Shown here in pieces: positions 25,761 through 33,829 of a DNA stretch of 64,000 nucleotides; position 1 is the first letter of the stretch; each line of letters begins with the position of its first letter. Source of the DNA: Halegenticoccus soli (lineage in GTDB: Archaea; Halobacteriota; Halobacteria; Halobacteriales; Haloferacaceae); assembly GCF_002844195.1 (NCBI RefSeq), contig NZ_PEND01000004.1, positions 186,001-250,000 on the forward strand. Direction: 5' to 3'. A program made the position numbers and the translations under genes. The notes under the pieces are model-generated. The model did not search any database. It was not told the DNA's origin and was given only the letters and a program-made list of their open reading frames with translations.

Positions 25761-26243
25761 ATGAGCGCGACCACCGATAGCGAGTCGACGGCCCCCCACA
25801 GCGGACCGGCGGCGGTGCTCTCGATCCTCGCGCTCGCGCTCCTCCCCTGGACGGTCGTCGTCGAGAACGGGACCACGTTCGTGATGGCCTGGGGGCTCGT
25901 CACCCCCGCGCCGTTTCACGCCTTCTCGATCGTCGAGTACTTCGGCCAGCCGGGCGTCCGGTACGGGTCGCTCCCGCCGTCGCTGCGGGCGTGGCCGCTC
26001 GCGAGCGGCGTGTACGCACTCGCACTCGCGAGCGCGGGAGTCGGGTTCGCGACGGGCCGGGAGGATCGCCGCGTGACGGCCGGGCTGCTGGTGCTCGCAG
26101 GGGTCGCGTCGCTGTCGGTGACGGTCGGGTTCCTCCGCCGCGGCGTCCCGCTCGCCGTCCCGCTGGGCACGGGGGCGCTGTGGCTCACGGCGTGGTGGTT
26201 CTACCGCTCCGCGCTCCGCCGGGCGCTCCCCGCCTCGGGGTAG
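25761..26243 (+). CDS. Haloarchaeal membrane protein (TIGR04206-type)
   Basis: 160 residues with about four membrane spans (about 19-38, 74-92, 104-121, 130-147). The conserved-looking segment LPWTVVVENGTTFVMAWGLV near the N-terminus is what I associate with the TIGR04206 family, from memory. It follows the DRG gene by 80 bases but may be transcribed separately. Function unknown. Confidence 0.6.
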   Translation: MSATTDSESTAPHSGPAAVLSILALALLPWTVVVENGTTFVMAWGLVTPAPFHAFSIVEYFGQPGVRYGSLPPSLRAWPLASGVYALALASAGVGFATGREDRRVTAGLLVLAGVASLSVTVGFLRRGVPLAVPLGTGALWLTAWWFYRSALRRALPASG

Positions 26244-26407
26244 TCCCGCCGTAGCCCCGCGACCCCGCGTCGACCGACGACGGCTCCGTCTCCGGCGCTC
26301 CCGCCTTCAGCAGCGACTCCGTCTCCGGCGGCGGATCGGCCCGTTCGGCGGCGGTTCGCGCTTCCGCCTCCGGTACCCTTTTCGACGCGGCGGTCCATGC
26401 TTCGGCC

Positions 26408-27193
26408 ATGTCCGGAACGCTCGACCACGTGATGATGCGCGTCGAAGACCTCGACGAGGCGCTCGACTGGTACCGGGGGCACCTCGACTACGAGGAGAAG
26501 GACCGCTGGGAGGCGGACACCTTCACGAACGTCTACCTCGGCCCCGAGGACATGCACGAGGACGGCGCCATGCTCGAACTCACGTACAACCACGGGGACA
26601 ACACCTACGAGATGGGCGACGCGTGGGGTCACATCGCCGTCCGCGTCGAGGACGTGTACGACGCCTACGAGGAGCTGATGGACGCGAGCGTGGAGGACTA
26701 CCGCGACCCCGACTCCTGCGGCGGGCGCTACGCGTTCGTGAAGGACCCCGACGGCCACGAGGTCGAGATCGTCCAGCGCGACCACGGCGCGCGGTGGAGC
26801 CTGGACCACACGATGATGCGCGTCGAGGACGCGGACCGCGCGCTCGGCTTCTGGACCCGGAAGTTCGAGTACGAGCACACCGGCCGCTGGGAGTCCGACA
26901 CCTTCGCCAACTACTTCGTGAAGCCCGAGGGCGCGGCCGAGGAGGCGATGGCGGTCGAGCTCACGTACAACTACGACGGTCGGTCCTACGACCTCGGCGA
27001 CGCGTGGGGTCACCTGGCCGTGCGCGCCGACGAGCTCGGCGAGTACTGGGGGACGCTGATGGAGCGCGAGGCCGAGGACTACCGAGATCCGGAGTCCTGC
27101 GACGACCTGTACGCGTTCACGAAGGACCCCGAGGGGCACGAGATCGAGGTGCTGGAGCGCGATTGGGACGCCGAGTCGCTGTTCCCGGCGTAG
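26408..27193 (+). CDS. Tandem VOC-domain (glyoxalase I-like) protein
   Basis: 261 residues made of two similar VOC domains (about 3-125 and 137-255), an internal duplication. Each has the pattern D-H-x-M-M-R-V-E-D at the start, an E in MLELTYN / AVELTYN, H in GDAWGHIAV / GDAWGHLAV, and E in GHEVEIV / GHEIEVL: the metal ligands of glyoxalase I. Lactoylglutathione lyase-like activity is therefore plausible, but haloarchaea use gamma-glutamylcysteine and not glutathione, so the real thiol substrate would differ. The ATG start at 26408 is 164 bases after the previous gene. A dioxygenase role of the same superfamily is less likely. Confidence 0.87.
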   Translation: MSGTLDHVMMRVEDLDEALDWYRGHLDYEEKDRWEADTFTNVYLGPEDMHEDGAMLELTYNHGDNTYEMGDAWGHIAVRVEDVYDAYEELMDASVEDYRDPDSCGGRYAFVKDPDGHEVEIVQRDHGARWSLDHTMMRVEDADRALGFWTRKFEYEHTGRWESDTFANYFVKPEGAAEEAMAVELTYNYDGRSYDLGDAWGHLAVRADELGEYWGTLMEREAEDYRDPESCDDLYAFTKDPEGHEIEVLERDWDAESLFPA

Positions 27194-27400
27194 TCAGTTC
27201 CCATCGACTCGCTCGACGAGCCTCGCCCCGCTTCGGTTTGACGTTTTTGCGACCGAACGCGTCCGACTCGTCCGACGCGAGCGGAAGCGCTCTCCTCGGT
27301 TACACAAAGTACTTATCGACGTGATCCGGAACAGAGACATTCCCAATCGGGAATTTCTCCGTATCGGTAATTACCCGATTTAATTACTTACCACAAAACA

Positions 27401-27538
27401 TTTATAACGGGCGTCTTAGGTATCGGTTGTACCCCTACCCAAGGTGGCATTGGCAAGTATCCCGGTTCGAGTCCGGCGCTGCGCCGGGCGGTCAGGACGG
27501 GGCGAACGGTAGTGTCGCCGTGCAGTACAATCAAAACC
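27401..27538 (+). promoter_or_regulatory. S-layer gene promoter and structured ~110-base leader
   Basis: TATA box TTTATAA at 27401-27407 places transcription start near 27428-27430, leaving a leader of about 110 bases before the ATG at 27539, unusually long for this window. The leader contains the hairpin CCGGC-GCTGC-GCCGG (27473-27487) and a second, GGCGA...TCGCC (27501-27519). From memory, haloarchaeal S-layer genes have leaders of about this length with hairpins, so a role in mRNA stability or translation is plausible. The upstream part (27194-27400) is an AT-rich spacer without other features. Confidence 0.6.
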
Positions 27539-29638
27539 ATGACAGCAAAAACGAACGACAAGATCCGCGGCCTGTTCCTGGCTGCGATGATGGTGCTCTC
27601 CGCGTTCGCGGGGGCCGTCGCATTCGCTGGTACCGCCGCAGCGGCGAATTCCAGCCAATACGACGCGGAACTGAGTCAATCGGGGACGACCACAATTTAC
27701 CAGGGACAGATTGCAGTCGCTGGAAATTTACAGTCGGGAGAAACGTACGAAATTCGTGAGTATGATGGCGAAAATGTTGGTTCGCTAGAGGCTCAGGCTG
27801 ATGCTGACACCGATGGCGACATCCTCATCGACACCACTAAACTCGAAAATGGGTTCTTCGCAGTCGAAGCCCCTGATGATTCGACTACTCACAAGTTCGA
27901 AGTCGTTGAGCAAGCCTTCTCTGCCGAGTTTGCAAATGAAGAAGTTGCAAACGACGAAAGCACGACGCTGACCATCGAATCTCGAAATCGTGCAGACGCC
28001 TTCGACGTGGTTGTCACGTCCGAGGACGCGAAATCGAGCTCGATTAAAAACATCTTCCCAGTCACCGAGACTGACATCGACGGAGATGGAGAGAACGAAC
28101 TTGTTCTCGAAGATGTTGAAGACGGAGCCGAGTTCACCGCTAACTTTGATGGTCGAAATATCGGCAACTACACCTTCGACTTCGAAGTTGCGGACACCAC
28201 GGCGTCTGACAGCGCTTCTGTCGAGGTTGTCAAGCCTGGTGATGAGAAGGTCAATCTTGTCGACCGCACGATACAGGTCGATCGCGGCGACTCTGTGACC
28301 TTCGAAGTTGAGCTTAAGAACACCCAAAGTGGTTACATCATCATCGGTGACGCTGAAGACGATGGCTTCGAGGTCAGGGCTGATCTCGTCGAAGGTGAGG
28401 AAGACGGTGTCGCCAACGTCACCCTGAACACGTACAAGTCGGGTGACACTGGGACCGCAGGACTCTCCGGCGACGTTGAGAACGTCAACGCCGTCGAAAC
28501 AACCTCCGGCGTCCTCGCCGCGGGCAACTACGACATCGAAGTCCGTACGTCTGAGAGCACGAGCGCGGACGACGTCGGCACGCTGTCCGTCATGGAGCGG
28601 TCGACCACCGGTGCTGGTACGTGGGTCACCTACGCAGATGTTGCCGATGACCTCGAAGACAGCGACGATGTCATCGAGGCTATCGAAAACAACCAGCTGA
28701 CGCAGACGAGTGACGTGGCTCAGAAGGATTACGCGGTCATCGCGGTTGAAGCCTCCGGGATCTACGGCTCGCTTGGCGACACGACTGGCGACAGCTACAA
28801 TATCGACACCGCCAGCGATGACGTGAGCGTCACCATCGAACAGACCAATCCGGCGAAGAACCGCGAAGCCAAGGTGTACCAGAACGAAAACCTTGAAATC
28901 ATCACGGACGACGAGCGTAACCTGCTCTTCTTCGTCATCGAGCTCGACGGTAACGTGCTTGACCGCAACGGTGCTGTCGGCTTCGAAGACGGCGACCGCT
29001 ATGAGGTCAACTTCACGGTCCTCGGTGACGGCAAGCTCGCTGAGGAAGACGAAACGGTGAAGACGTCCTTCACGGTTGACGACCGCAGCGTCTCTCTCGA
29101 TCTGAATGACGACGACAAGGTCGAGGTCGAGGCTTCCGAGAACGCGACCATCAGCGGAGACACCAACGTTGCGCCCGGCACGGACATCACGTTCCGTCTC
29201 CAGAGTGAGTCCGGCGCGGACAACCCGTTCTTCATGACGGAGACGATGAACGTCACCCAGGATGGTTCGTTCGAAGGCACCTTCGACTTCTCTGAAGTCG
29301 AGGCTGGTGCGTACTTCTCCGTGGCTGTCAGCGCGACTCCAGACCTGAGCGGTGAAACCTCGTTCGACGGCGTTGTCGTCGAGGCGCAGCCGGACGAGAC
29401 GACCACGGAGGAGAACGAGACGACGACGGAGACGCCGACGCCGACGGAGACGACCACGGAGACTCCGGAGCCGACGGACACCGACACCGCGACGCCCGAG
29501 CCGACCGACAGCAACGAGGGCGGCAACGGTGGCGGTGAGGACACCACGACGCCCGAGGAAGGTCCCGGCTTCGGTGTCGTCGTCGCGCTCGTCGCGCTCG
29601 TCGCCGCCGCGCTCCTCGCGGTCCGCCGAGAGAACTAA
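27539..29638 (+). CDS. S-layer-type surface glycoprotein with PGF-CTERM anchor
   Basis: 699 residues. A signal peptide (residues ~1-36, KIRGLFLAAMMVLSAFAGAV then AFAGTAAAA) leads to a long, acidic, beta-rich ectodomain with several N-glycosylation sequons (NSS, NYT, NVT, NFT, NAT, NET). A Thr/Glu/Pro-rich stretch (~625-665), likely O-glycosylated, precedes the C-terminal PGFGVVVALVALVAAALLAV plus RREN: the PGF-CTERM signal recognised by archaeosortase A, encoded next door. Start at the ATG at 27539; a GTG at 27512 in frame lies inside the leader. It is shorter than the 794-residue mature Haloferax volcanii protein but has the same architecture. GC is only ~50% over the N-terminal third and ~65% near the C-terminus. 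Confidence 0.88.
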   Translation: MTAKTNDKIRGLFLAAMMVLSAFAGAVAFAGTAAAANSSQYDAELSQSGTTTIYQGQIAVAGNLQSGETYEIREYDGENVGSLEAQADADTDGDILIDTTKLENGFFAVEAPDDSTTHKFEVVEQAFSAEFANEEVANDESTTLTIESRNRADAFDVVVTSEDAKSSSIKNIFPVTETDIDGDGENELVLEDVEDGAEFTANFDGRNIGNYTFDFEVADTTASDSASVEVVKPGDEKVNLVDRTIQVDRGDSVTFEVELKNTQSGYIIIGDAEDDGFEVRADLVEGEEDGVANVTLNTYKSGDTGTAGLSGDVENVNAVETTSGVLAAGNYDIEVRTSESTSADDVGTLSVMERSTTGAGTWVTYADVADDLEDSDDVIEAIENNQLTQTSDVAQKDYAVIAVEASGIYGSLGDTTGDSYNIDTASDDVSVTIEQTNPAKNREAKVYQNENLEIITDDERNLLFFVIELDGNVLDRNGAVGFEDGDRYEVNFTVLGDGKLAEEDETVKTSFTVDDRSVSLDLNDDDKVEVEASENATISGDTNVAPGTDITFRLQSESGADNPFFMTETMNVTQDGSFEGTFDFSEVEAGAYFSVAVSATPDLSGETSFDGVVVEAQPDETTTEENETTTETPTPTETTTETPEPTDTDTATPEPTDSNEGGNGGGEDTTTPEEGPGFGVVVALVALVAAALLAVRREN

Positions 29639-29719
29639 CGTTCTCTCGAACTCCCGTTCACTGCGTTCACGGGAACGCCGCGAAAACTAACGTTTTCGCG
29701 AGCCCCCACTTCCGTGGGG
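29628..29719 (+). terminator. Tandem hairpins at the 3' end of the S-layer gene
   Basis: Three strong stem-loops in 92 bases. GAGAGAAC-TAAC-GTTCTCTC (29628-29647) overlaps the stop codon; CGCGAAAAC-TAAC-GTTTTCGCG (29679-29700) has a 9-bp stem; CCCCAC-TTCC-GTGGGG (29704-29719) has a 6-bp stem. The first two share the loop TAAC, which in the first contains the stop codon. GCCGCGAAAACT recurs after the third hairpin (29722-29733). They probably act in termination or 3'-end protection of a very abundant mRNA; the shared loop is unexplained. Confidence 0.6.
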
Positions 29720-29947
29720 ACGCCGCGAAAACTGAGCGCTGAACCACCGGCGTCACGCCGGCCCCTTGCGATCCATTCTTTCGACGCTCGATCGACGAGC
29801 GGGCGCTATTTCTCGCCGGTCGAGTACCGTTCGGTCCTCCGAGAGCGACGCGTTGACGGCGGAAACGCAGCCGCGGACGGCGAATCCCGGAGCTCCGCCG
29901 ACCTACCAACGACAAGGCATTTATCGGCGCACGCCCACCTCGTCGGT
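29720..29947 (+). promoter_or_regulatory. Spacer with archaeosortase promoter
   Basis: Between the S-layer 3' hairpins and artA. CATTTATCG (29918-29926) is a TATA-like element 22-30 bases before the ATG at 29948, consistent with a leaderless mRNA and with artA being transcribed independently of the S-layer gene. No other signal is visible. Confidence 0.45.
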
Positions 29948-30901
29948 ATGCCCGGACCGCTCACCGACGCCTTCGCGTGGCTCGTGGTCGCCGCCTTCGG
30001 CGCGGGCGTCATCCTGGGGGGCCGGAACCGCGACGCCGGGCGGGTCGCGACCGCCGGGGCGTGGGGGCTGTTCGGGGCGTTCTGGCTGTCGCTGTTTCCG
30101 CACTTCGCGTTCGTCCAGAAGAGCTACGTCGAGGGAGTCCTCTCGCTCGCCGCGGTTCCGGCCTGCCTGTACGCCGGGGCGCTGCTCTACCGCGGCCGCG
30201 ACACCCTGTTCGTCCTCTCGCGCGCCGTCGCCGTCATGGGGCTCGTCTACCTGCCGTTCGAGACGATCCCCGCGCTCGTCGTCGCCGGGGTTCACCTGCC
30301 CGCGCCGCGGCAGGTGCTCATCCAAACCGTCGCGGCGCAGACGGAGGCGCTGATGAACCTCCTCGGCTACCACCCGGAGACGATCCCCGGCCCGCAGACC
30401 GGGTACGAGGACACCACGTTCCTGTTCGTCACCGAGTCCGGCCACCGGCTGACCTTCGAGATCGTCCTCGCCTGCACCGGGCTCGGAAGCGTGGCGATAT
30501 TCGCCGGGCTCATCGGGGCCGTGCGCGCCCCGTTGCGGCGCAAACTCCGCGCGCTCGCAATCGCCGTTCCGACGATCTGGGGACTCAACCTGCTCCGGAC
30601 GACGTTCATCGGCGTCGTCTTCGGCAAGCAGTACCTCCACGTCTACCCGGAGCTGGTGCTGTTTCTCTTCGGGGCCGAAGATCCCTACCGCGTGTCCTTC
30701 TTCCTCTCCGATCGCGTGATCAGCCAGGTGCTCGCCGTCTTCGCCCTCGTGGGGATCACCTACGCGGTCGTTCGGGTCCTGCCGGAGCTCCTGACCGTCG
30801 TCGAGGACGTGCTCTACCTGCTGACCAGGGAGGAGTACGACCTCCGCGACGCGCTCGGCGTCTCGGTTCCGCGCGCGGACGGCGGCGAGCGAGCGGAGTA
30901 G
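29948..30901 (+). CDS. artA: Archaeosortase A
   Basis: 317-residue multi-span membrane transpeptidase that processes PGF-CTERM proteins, allowing lipid attachment of surface proteins. About eight hydrophobic helices. The catalytic cysteine is in the exosortase/archaeosortase motif LACTGLGSV (~residue 175), and the conserved arginine in GLNLLRTTFIG (~217). Start at the ATG at 29948, supported by the TATA element; an upstream frame extension is Arg/Ser-rich shadow. Its location directly downstream of a PGF-CTERM glycoprotein fits enzyme and substrate. BtuF, 6 kb away, carries the same tail. Confidence 0.93.
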   Translation: MPGPLTDAFAWLVVAAFGAGVILGGRNRDAGRVATAGAWGLFGAFWLSLFPHFAFVQKSYVEGVLSLAAVPACLYAGALLYRGRDTLFVLSRAVAVMGLVYLPFETIPALVVAGVHLPAPRQVLIQTVAAQTEALMNLLGYHPETIPGPQTGYEDTTFLFVTESGHRLTFEIVLACTGLGSVAIFAGLIGAVRAPLRRKLRALAIAVPTIWGLNLLRTTFIGVVFGKQYLHVYPELVLFLFGAEDPYRVSFFLSDRVISQVLAVFALVGITYAVVRVLPELLTVVEDVLYLLTREEYDLRDALGVSVPRADGGERAE

Positions 30902-30917
30902 CGCGGCTTCCGACGCC

Positions 30918-31691
30918 TCAGATCGGCTCCAGCAACTCCGGCGGCGCGCCCGCGAGCTCCCGGAGGGCGTCGGCCTCGATGTGGTGGAGGTCGCCCGGAA
31001 TCACGAGTAGGTGGAGCGGATCGCCGAAGTCGCGCTCGGCCAGCGCGGAGAGCCGGTCGGCGGCGACGACAGGGTCCGGGCTGCCGGCGCGCGCGACGAC
31101 GACGCCGAGCGCGTCGTTCCAGTCGGTCGCGAGCGTCGACGCGGCCGCGTCCGCGGTCATGTACTCGTCGCGCTCGGCTTTTATGTCCAGATACACGAGC
31201 GTGTGCAGGCCGCGCTCGCGGTTCGCCTCGACGCTCTCGGTGACGCTCTTCGGCACCCCGTCGGCCCCGTGCGCGTACGGAAACGGGAGCGTCACCGCCT
31301 TGCCGAACCGGTAGTTCTGCAGGCCGGTCAGCCCGCTCGCGGCGGACTCGGCCGTGACGCCGTGGATCACGCGCGCGTCGACGCCGCGCTCGATCGCCCG
31401 GAGCCGGAGGTCCGCGTGCGTCGTCGAGATCATCGTGTCCCCGGCGGTGAGAAAGACCACGTCCTCGGTCTCCGCGGCGTCGAGGATCGGGTCGGGGCGC
31501 TGTTCGACGCCCGCGCGGTCGCGGACCTCGATCTCGACGCCGTGGTGCGCTTCGAGGTCGGCGACGGTGGCCCCGAGGAGTTTGCTCGTGTAGAACTCGG
31601 CGAAAACGCGGTCCGCGCCGCGGAGAGCGTCGCGGCCCTCGACGGTGATCGACCGCTCGTCGTAGAGCCCGAGGCCGACGAACGTGAGCAT
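30918..31691 (-). CDS. dphB: Diphthine synthase (DphB/Dph5)
   Basis: 257-residue SAM-dependent methyltransferase of the tetrapyrrole-methylase fold that makes diphthine on the conserved histidine of elongation factor 2. Motifs: MLTFVGLGLYDERSITVEG at the N-terminus, VFLTAGDTMISTTHADLRL (SAM-binding GDP/GD-type loop), VIHGVTAESAASGLTGLQNY and TLVYLDIKAE. The ATG at 31691 is chosen over 31718 because alignable sequence starts at MLTF. Converges on artA with 16 bases between stops. Confidence 0.93.
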   Translation of the reverse strand: MLTFVGLGLYDERSITVEGRDALRGADRVFAEFYTSKLLGATVADLEAHHGVEIEVRDRAGVEQRPDPILDAAETEDVVFLTAGDTMISTTHADLRLRAIERGVDARVIHGVTAESAASGLTGLQNYRFGKAVTLPFPYAHGADGVPKSVTESVEANRERGLHTLVYLDIKAERDEYMTADAAASTLATDWNDALGVVVARAGSPDPVVAADRLSALAERDFGDPLHLLVIPGDLHHIEADALRELAGAPPELLEPI

Positions 31692-31790
31692 GTCGAGCAC
31701 TCTGCGACCCGCGGGCATAAGCGGCCCGTTCGCCGTCGACGCTCGGGAGGCGACCTCGGCGGCGGTGGCCTACGAGTCCGACCGGAGGCG

Positions 31791-32096
31791 TCAGAGGTGT
31801 TCGATCCCCTGCTTGGAGACGTTCGCCCTGGTGACGACGTCGGGCATCCAGTCGGGCGTGTCGTCGGGCGACTCCTCCTTCCAGGCCCAGCCGTGGTAGA
31901 CGTGGACCTTGTCCGTCCCCTTCTCGCGCAGCCGGAGCACGGCGTGGTCGTCGACCTCCTCACGGCTCGGCGCGGGGTGGAGCCGACGGGCGGCTTTCAG
32001 CGCGGCCTGCCTCGGGGAGTTACCGCTGAAGACGCTCTCTTCGGTGCCGTCCTCCTCTCGGAGCGCGAAGTTTCGCTTGCCGTCTTCTCGTGGCAT
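31791..32096 (-). CDS. Non-histone chromosomal protein MC1
   Basis: 101-residue DNA-bending chromatin protein of the MC1 family. Hallmarks: RNFALREEDGTEESVFSG, PRQAALKAARR, LRLREKGTDKVHVYHGWAW and PDWMPDVVTRANVSKQGIEHL. Compared with methanogen MC1 there is an acidic insertion (SREEVDDHA) typical of haloarchaea. MC1 monomers bind and sharply bend DNA. Start at the ATG at 32096; an upstream extension is Arg-rich. Its AT-rich promoter lies at about 32130-32150, next to the candidate ncRNA region. Confidence 0.92.
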   Translation of the reverse strand: MPREDGKRNFALREEDGTEESVFSGNSPRQAALKAARRLHPAPSREEVDDHAVLRLREKGTDKVHVYHGWAWKEESPDDTPDWMPDVVTRANVSKQGIEHL

Positions 32097-32243
32097 CTCT
32101 GTGGTCCTCGGCTGTTCCTCTCGCCCCTCCGTAATTAATTTACATGCGGACCGGAGTGTTCGAACCCCGCCGCGACGGAGTCGGCCACCGATTTCCTCCC
32201 CGCGCCGTTCGCCAGAGTCGAACAATCATCCGTCTCTCTCGAA

Positions 32244-32511
32244 ACTATAAGCTCCCTGAGTGTGCCGGCAACAGTGTCATGTCGGCTCTCTTCTAAACTC
32301 GGTCGCCAGCAGGGGTGGGATCGCGTGCCCGAGTCCCGTTCGTACCCGAATTACTTCGTACCTCAAGGTGCCTCTGCTGGCGTTTCTTTGTGATGTGTTA
32401 TCCTGGCCACTAACCCGGTGCTGCGTGCCGATGAGACTCGAACGTTCGTGTCCGGTCCGCCACGTCAATGATCTGCGTGAGACGACGTGGTAAAATCGGG
32501 GCGTCCCCCGA
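32244..32511 (+). ncRNA. Candidate structured non-coding RNA (~240 nt)
   Basis: In the 478-base gap between MC1 and tRNA-Thr. CTATAA (32245-32250) is a TATA-like box; transcription would start near 32270. Downstream are: a 12-bp stem between 32304-32315 and 32371-32382 (all paired, one G-U), enclosing smaller hairpins such as CGAA-TTAC-TTCG (32348-32359); a 7-bp stem CCACGTC/GACGTGG (32460-32490); and a GC hairpin TCGGGG-CGTC-CCCCGA (32496-32511) suited to 3'-end formation. GC is lower than in neighbouring genes and the 77-codon frame across it (32260-32493) does not look coding. It lacks RNase P and SRP RNA consensus elements I would recognise. Entirely an inference from structure. Confidence 0.45.
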
Positions 32512-32574
32512 CGAAGCGCTCTGAGAACGGAACACAGCTGCGGCGATGGTCGTTGGAATACGGTGGGAGGAAAG

Positions 32575-32647
32575 AGCCGGTGGAGGGATTTGAACCCTCG
32601 ACCTAATCCTTACGAAGGATTCGCTCTGCCAGCTGAGCTACACCGGC
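32575..32647 (-). tRNA. tRNA-Thr (anticodon CGU)
   Basis: On the minus strand: acceptor GCCGGTG/CACCGGC, D arm with AGCTCAGCTGGCAGAGC, anticodon stem AATCC/GGATT around loop TTCGTAA giving anticodon CGT (reads ACG, Thr), T arm GAGGG-TTCAAAT-CCCTC. Discriminator U. No intron and no encoded CCA. Confidence 0.95.
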
Positions 32648-32802
32648 GCCGGGGTCGGTCGGCGTCTCCGACGCACTATCACCTACCGCGATAACCTCAA
32701 TAAGGGTTCCGAATTCGGCCGACGGCCCGCCCGCTCGGCGTGCGTCCGCGCCGAGCGAGCGAAGGTGGACGCTCGCGGAGGCGGCGGGCGCGTCCGCGCC
32801 GC

Positions 32803-33786
32803 TCACCGGCGGGAGAGCCGGACGTCCAGACAGACGTTCAGCTCGTGGGGGGCGTACGAGCGGACGACGCGTCGCGTGAGCACGTCGACCTCGTAGGTCG
32901 GCTCCGCCGCGGCTCCGATCGCCGCCTCACCCGGACCGAACGGGTCGTCCTCGTGCTGGATGTCGTAGTAGTGGACGACGCAGTCGTCGCCGGCGGCCTC
33001 GACCGCCGCGTCGAGGAACTCGTCGGCGCTGTGCGGGAGGTTCATCACGATGCGGTCGGCCCAGTCGGCGTAGTCGGACGCGACCTCGCGGGCGTCGCCG
33101 CGGATCGCCGTCACCCGCTCTTCGACGCCGTTCCGGCGCGCGTTCTCCCGCAGGTACTCGACGGCGGCCGCGTTCAGGTCCACCCCGACGACCTCCGCCC
33201 CGCGGGCGGCGAACGGGACGACGAACGGTCCGACCCCCGCGAACATGTCGAAGGCCCGCTCCCCGGCTTCGACCTGCTCGGCCACGCGGTGCCGTTCGGT
33301 CGCCAGACGGGGCGAGAAGTAGACCGTCGCGATGTCGAGCAGGTACTCGAAGCCGTACTCGCGGTGGACCGTCTCGGTTCCGTTCCCCGCCAGCACGTCC
33401 CACTCGCGCACCCGCAGTTCGCCCTTGACCTTCGACGCGCGGTTGACGACCGTCTCCGCGCGCAGGTCGGACGCCGCGATCGCGTCGGCGATCTCCCGCG
33501 CCCGCTCGGGGTCGTCCTCGTCGAGGATCACGACGTCGCCGAGCCGCTCGTACGTCGGCTCGAAGCCGAGGAGGTCCGCCGGCATCCGCTGCGGTTCGCG
33601 GGCCGGCACCTCGCGCCGGACGACCTCGAACCCGTCGGGGACGGCCGCCGGATCGACGACCGGGATGTAGAGTTCGCCCTCCGAGACGACGATTTCGAAC
33701 TCGCGGTCGACGAGGTCGTCCTCGGCGAGCGCCCGACGGGCCGACTCGCCCTCCTCCCGGCGGACGTGCACGCAGGGCACTTCCAT
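32803..33786 (-). CDS. Trm5-type tRNA (guanine-N1)-methyltransferase
   Basis: 327-residue class I SAM methyltransferase of the Trm5/TYW2 family, modifying G37 of tRNA. An N-terminal domain with GDVVILDEDDPERAREIA precedes a linker with VKGELRVREWDVLAG and HREYGFEYLLDIATVYFSPR. Then the catalytic domain: motif I FDMFAGVGPFVVPFAARGA, acidic loop VVGVDLNAAA, and motif IV MNLPHSADEFLDAA (Trm5-like NLP). Start at the ATG at 33786. The Trm5 (m1G37) assignment is more likely than TYW2 because of the NLPH form, but the two are hard to separate by eye. Confidence 0.87.
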   Translation of the reverse strand: MEVPCVHVRREEGESARRALAEDDLVDREFEIVVSEGELYIPVVDPAAVPDGFEVVRREVPAREPQRMPADLLGFEPTYERLGDVVILDEDDPERAREIADAIAASDLRAETVVNRASKVKGELRVREWDVLAGNGTETVHREYGFEYLLDIATVYFSPRLATERHRVAEQVEAGERAFDMFAGVGPFVVPFAARGAEVVGVDLNAAAVEYLRENARRNGVEERVTAIRGDAREVASDYADWADRIVMNLPHSADEFLDAAVEAAGDDCVVHYYDIQHEDDPFGPGEAAIGAAAEPTYEVDVLTRRVVRSYAPHELNVCLDVRLSRR

Positions 33787-33829
33787 ACCCGACCCACGCC
33801 CCTCCCGGGAGTAAGCCTGACGTTTCGCC

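Noticed and set aside
27461-27477. T-arm-like sequence suggesting a tRNA remnant upstream of the S-layer gene
   Set aside because: No matching acceptor, D or anticodon arms; the sequence is better read as part of the leader hairpins.
27512-27538. GTG at 27512 as start of the S-layer protein
   Set aside because: The added residues (MSPCSTIKT) would precede an otherwise normal signal peptide; the ATG at 27539 gives the standard charged N-terminus.
32260-32493. 77-codon protein in the candidate RNA region
   Set aside because: Cys/Arg/Ser-rich, not acidic like haloarchaeal proteins, and its DNA is dominated by inverted repeats.
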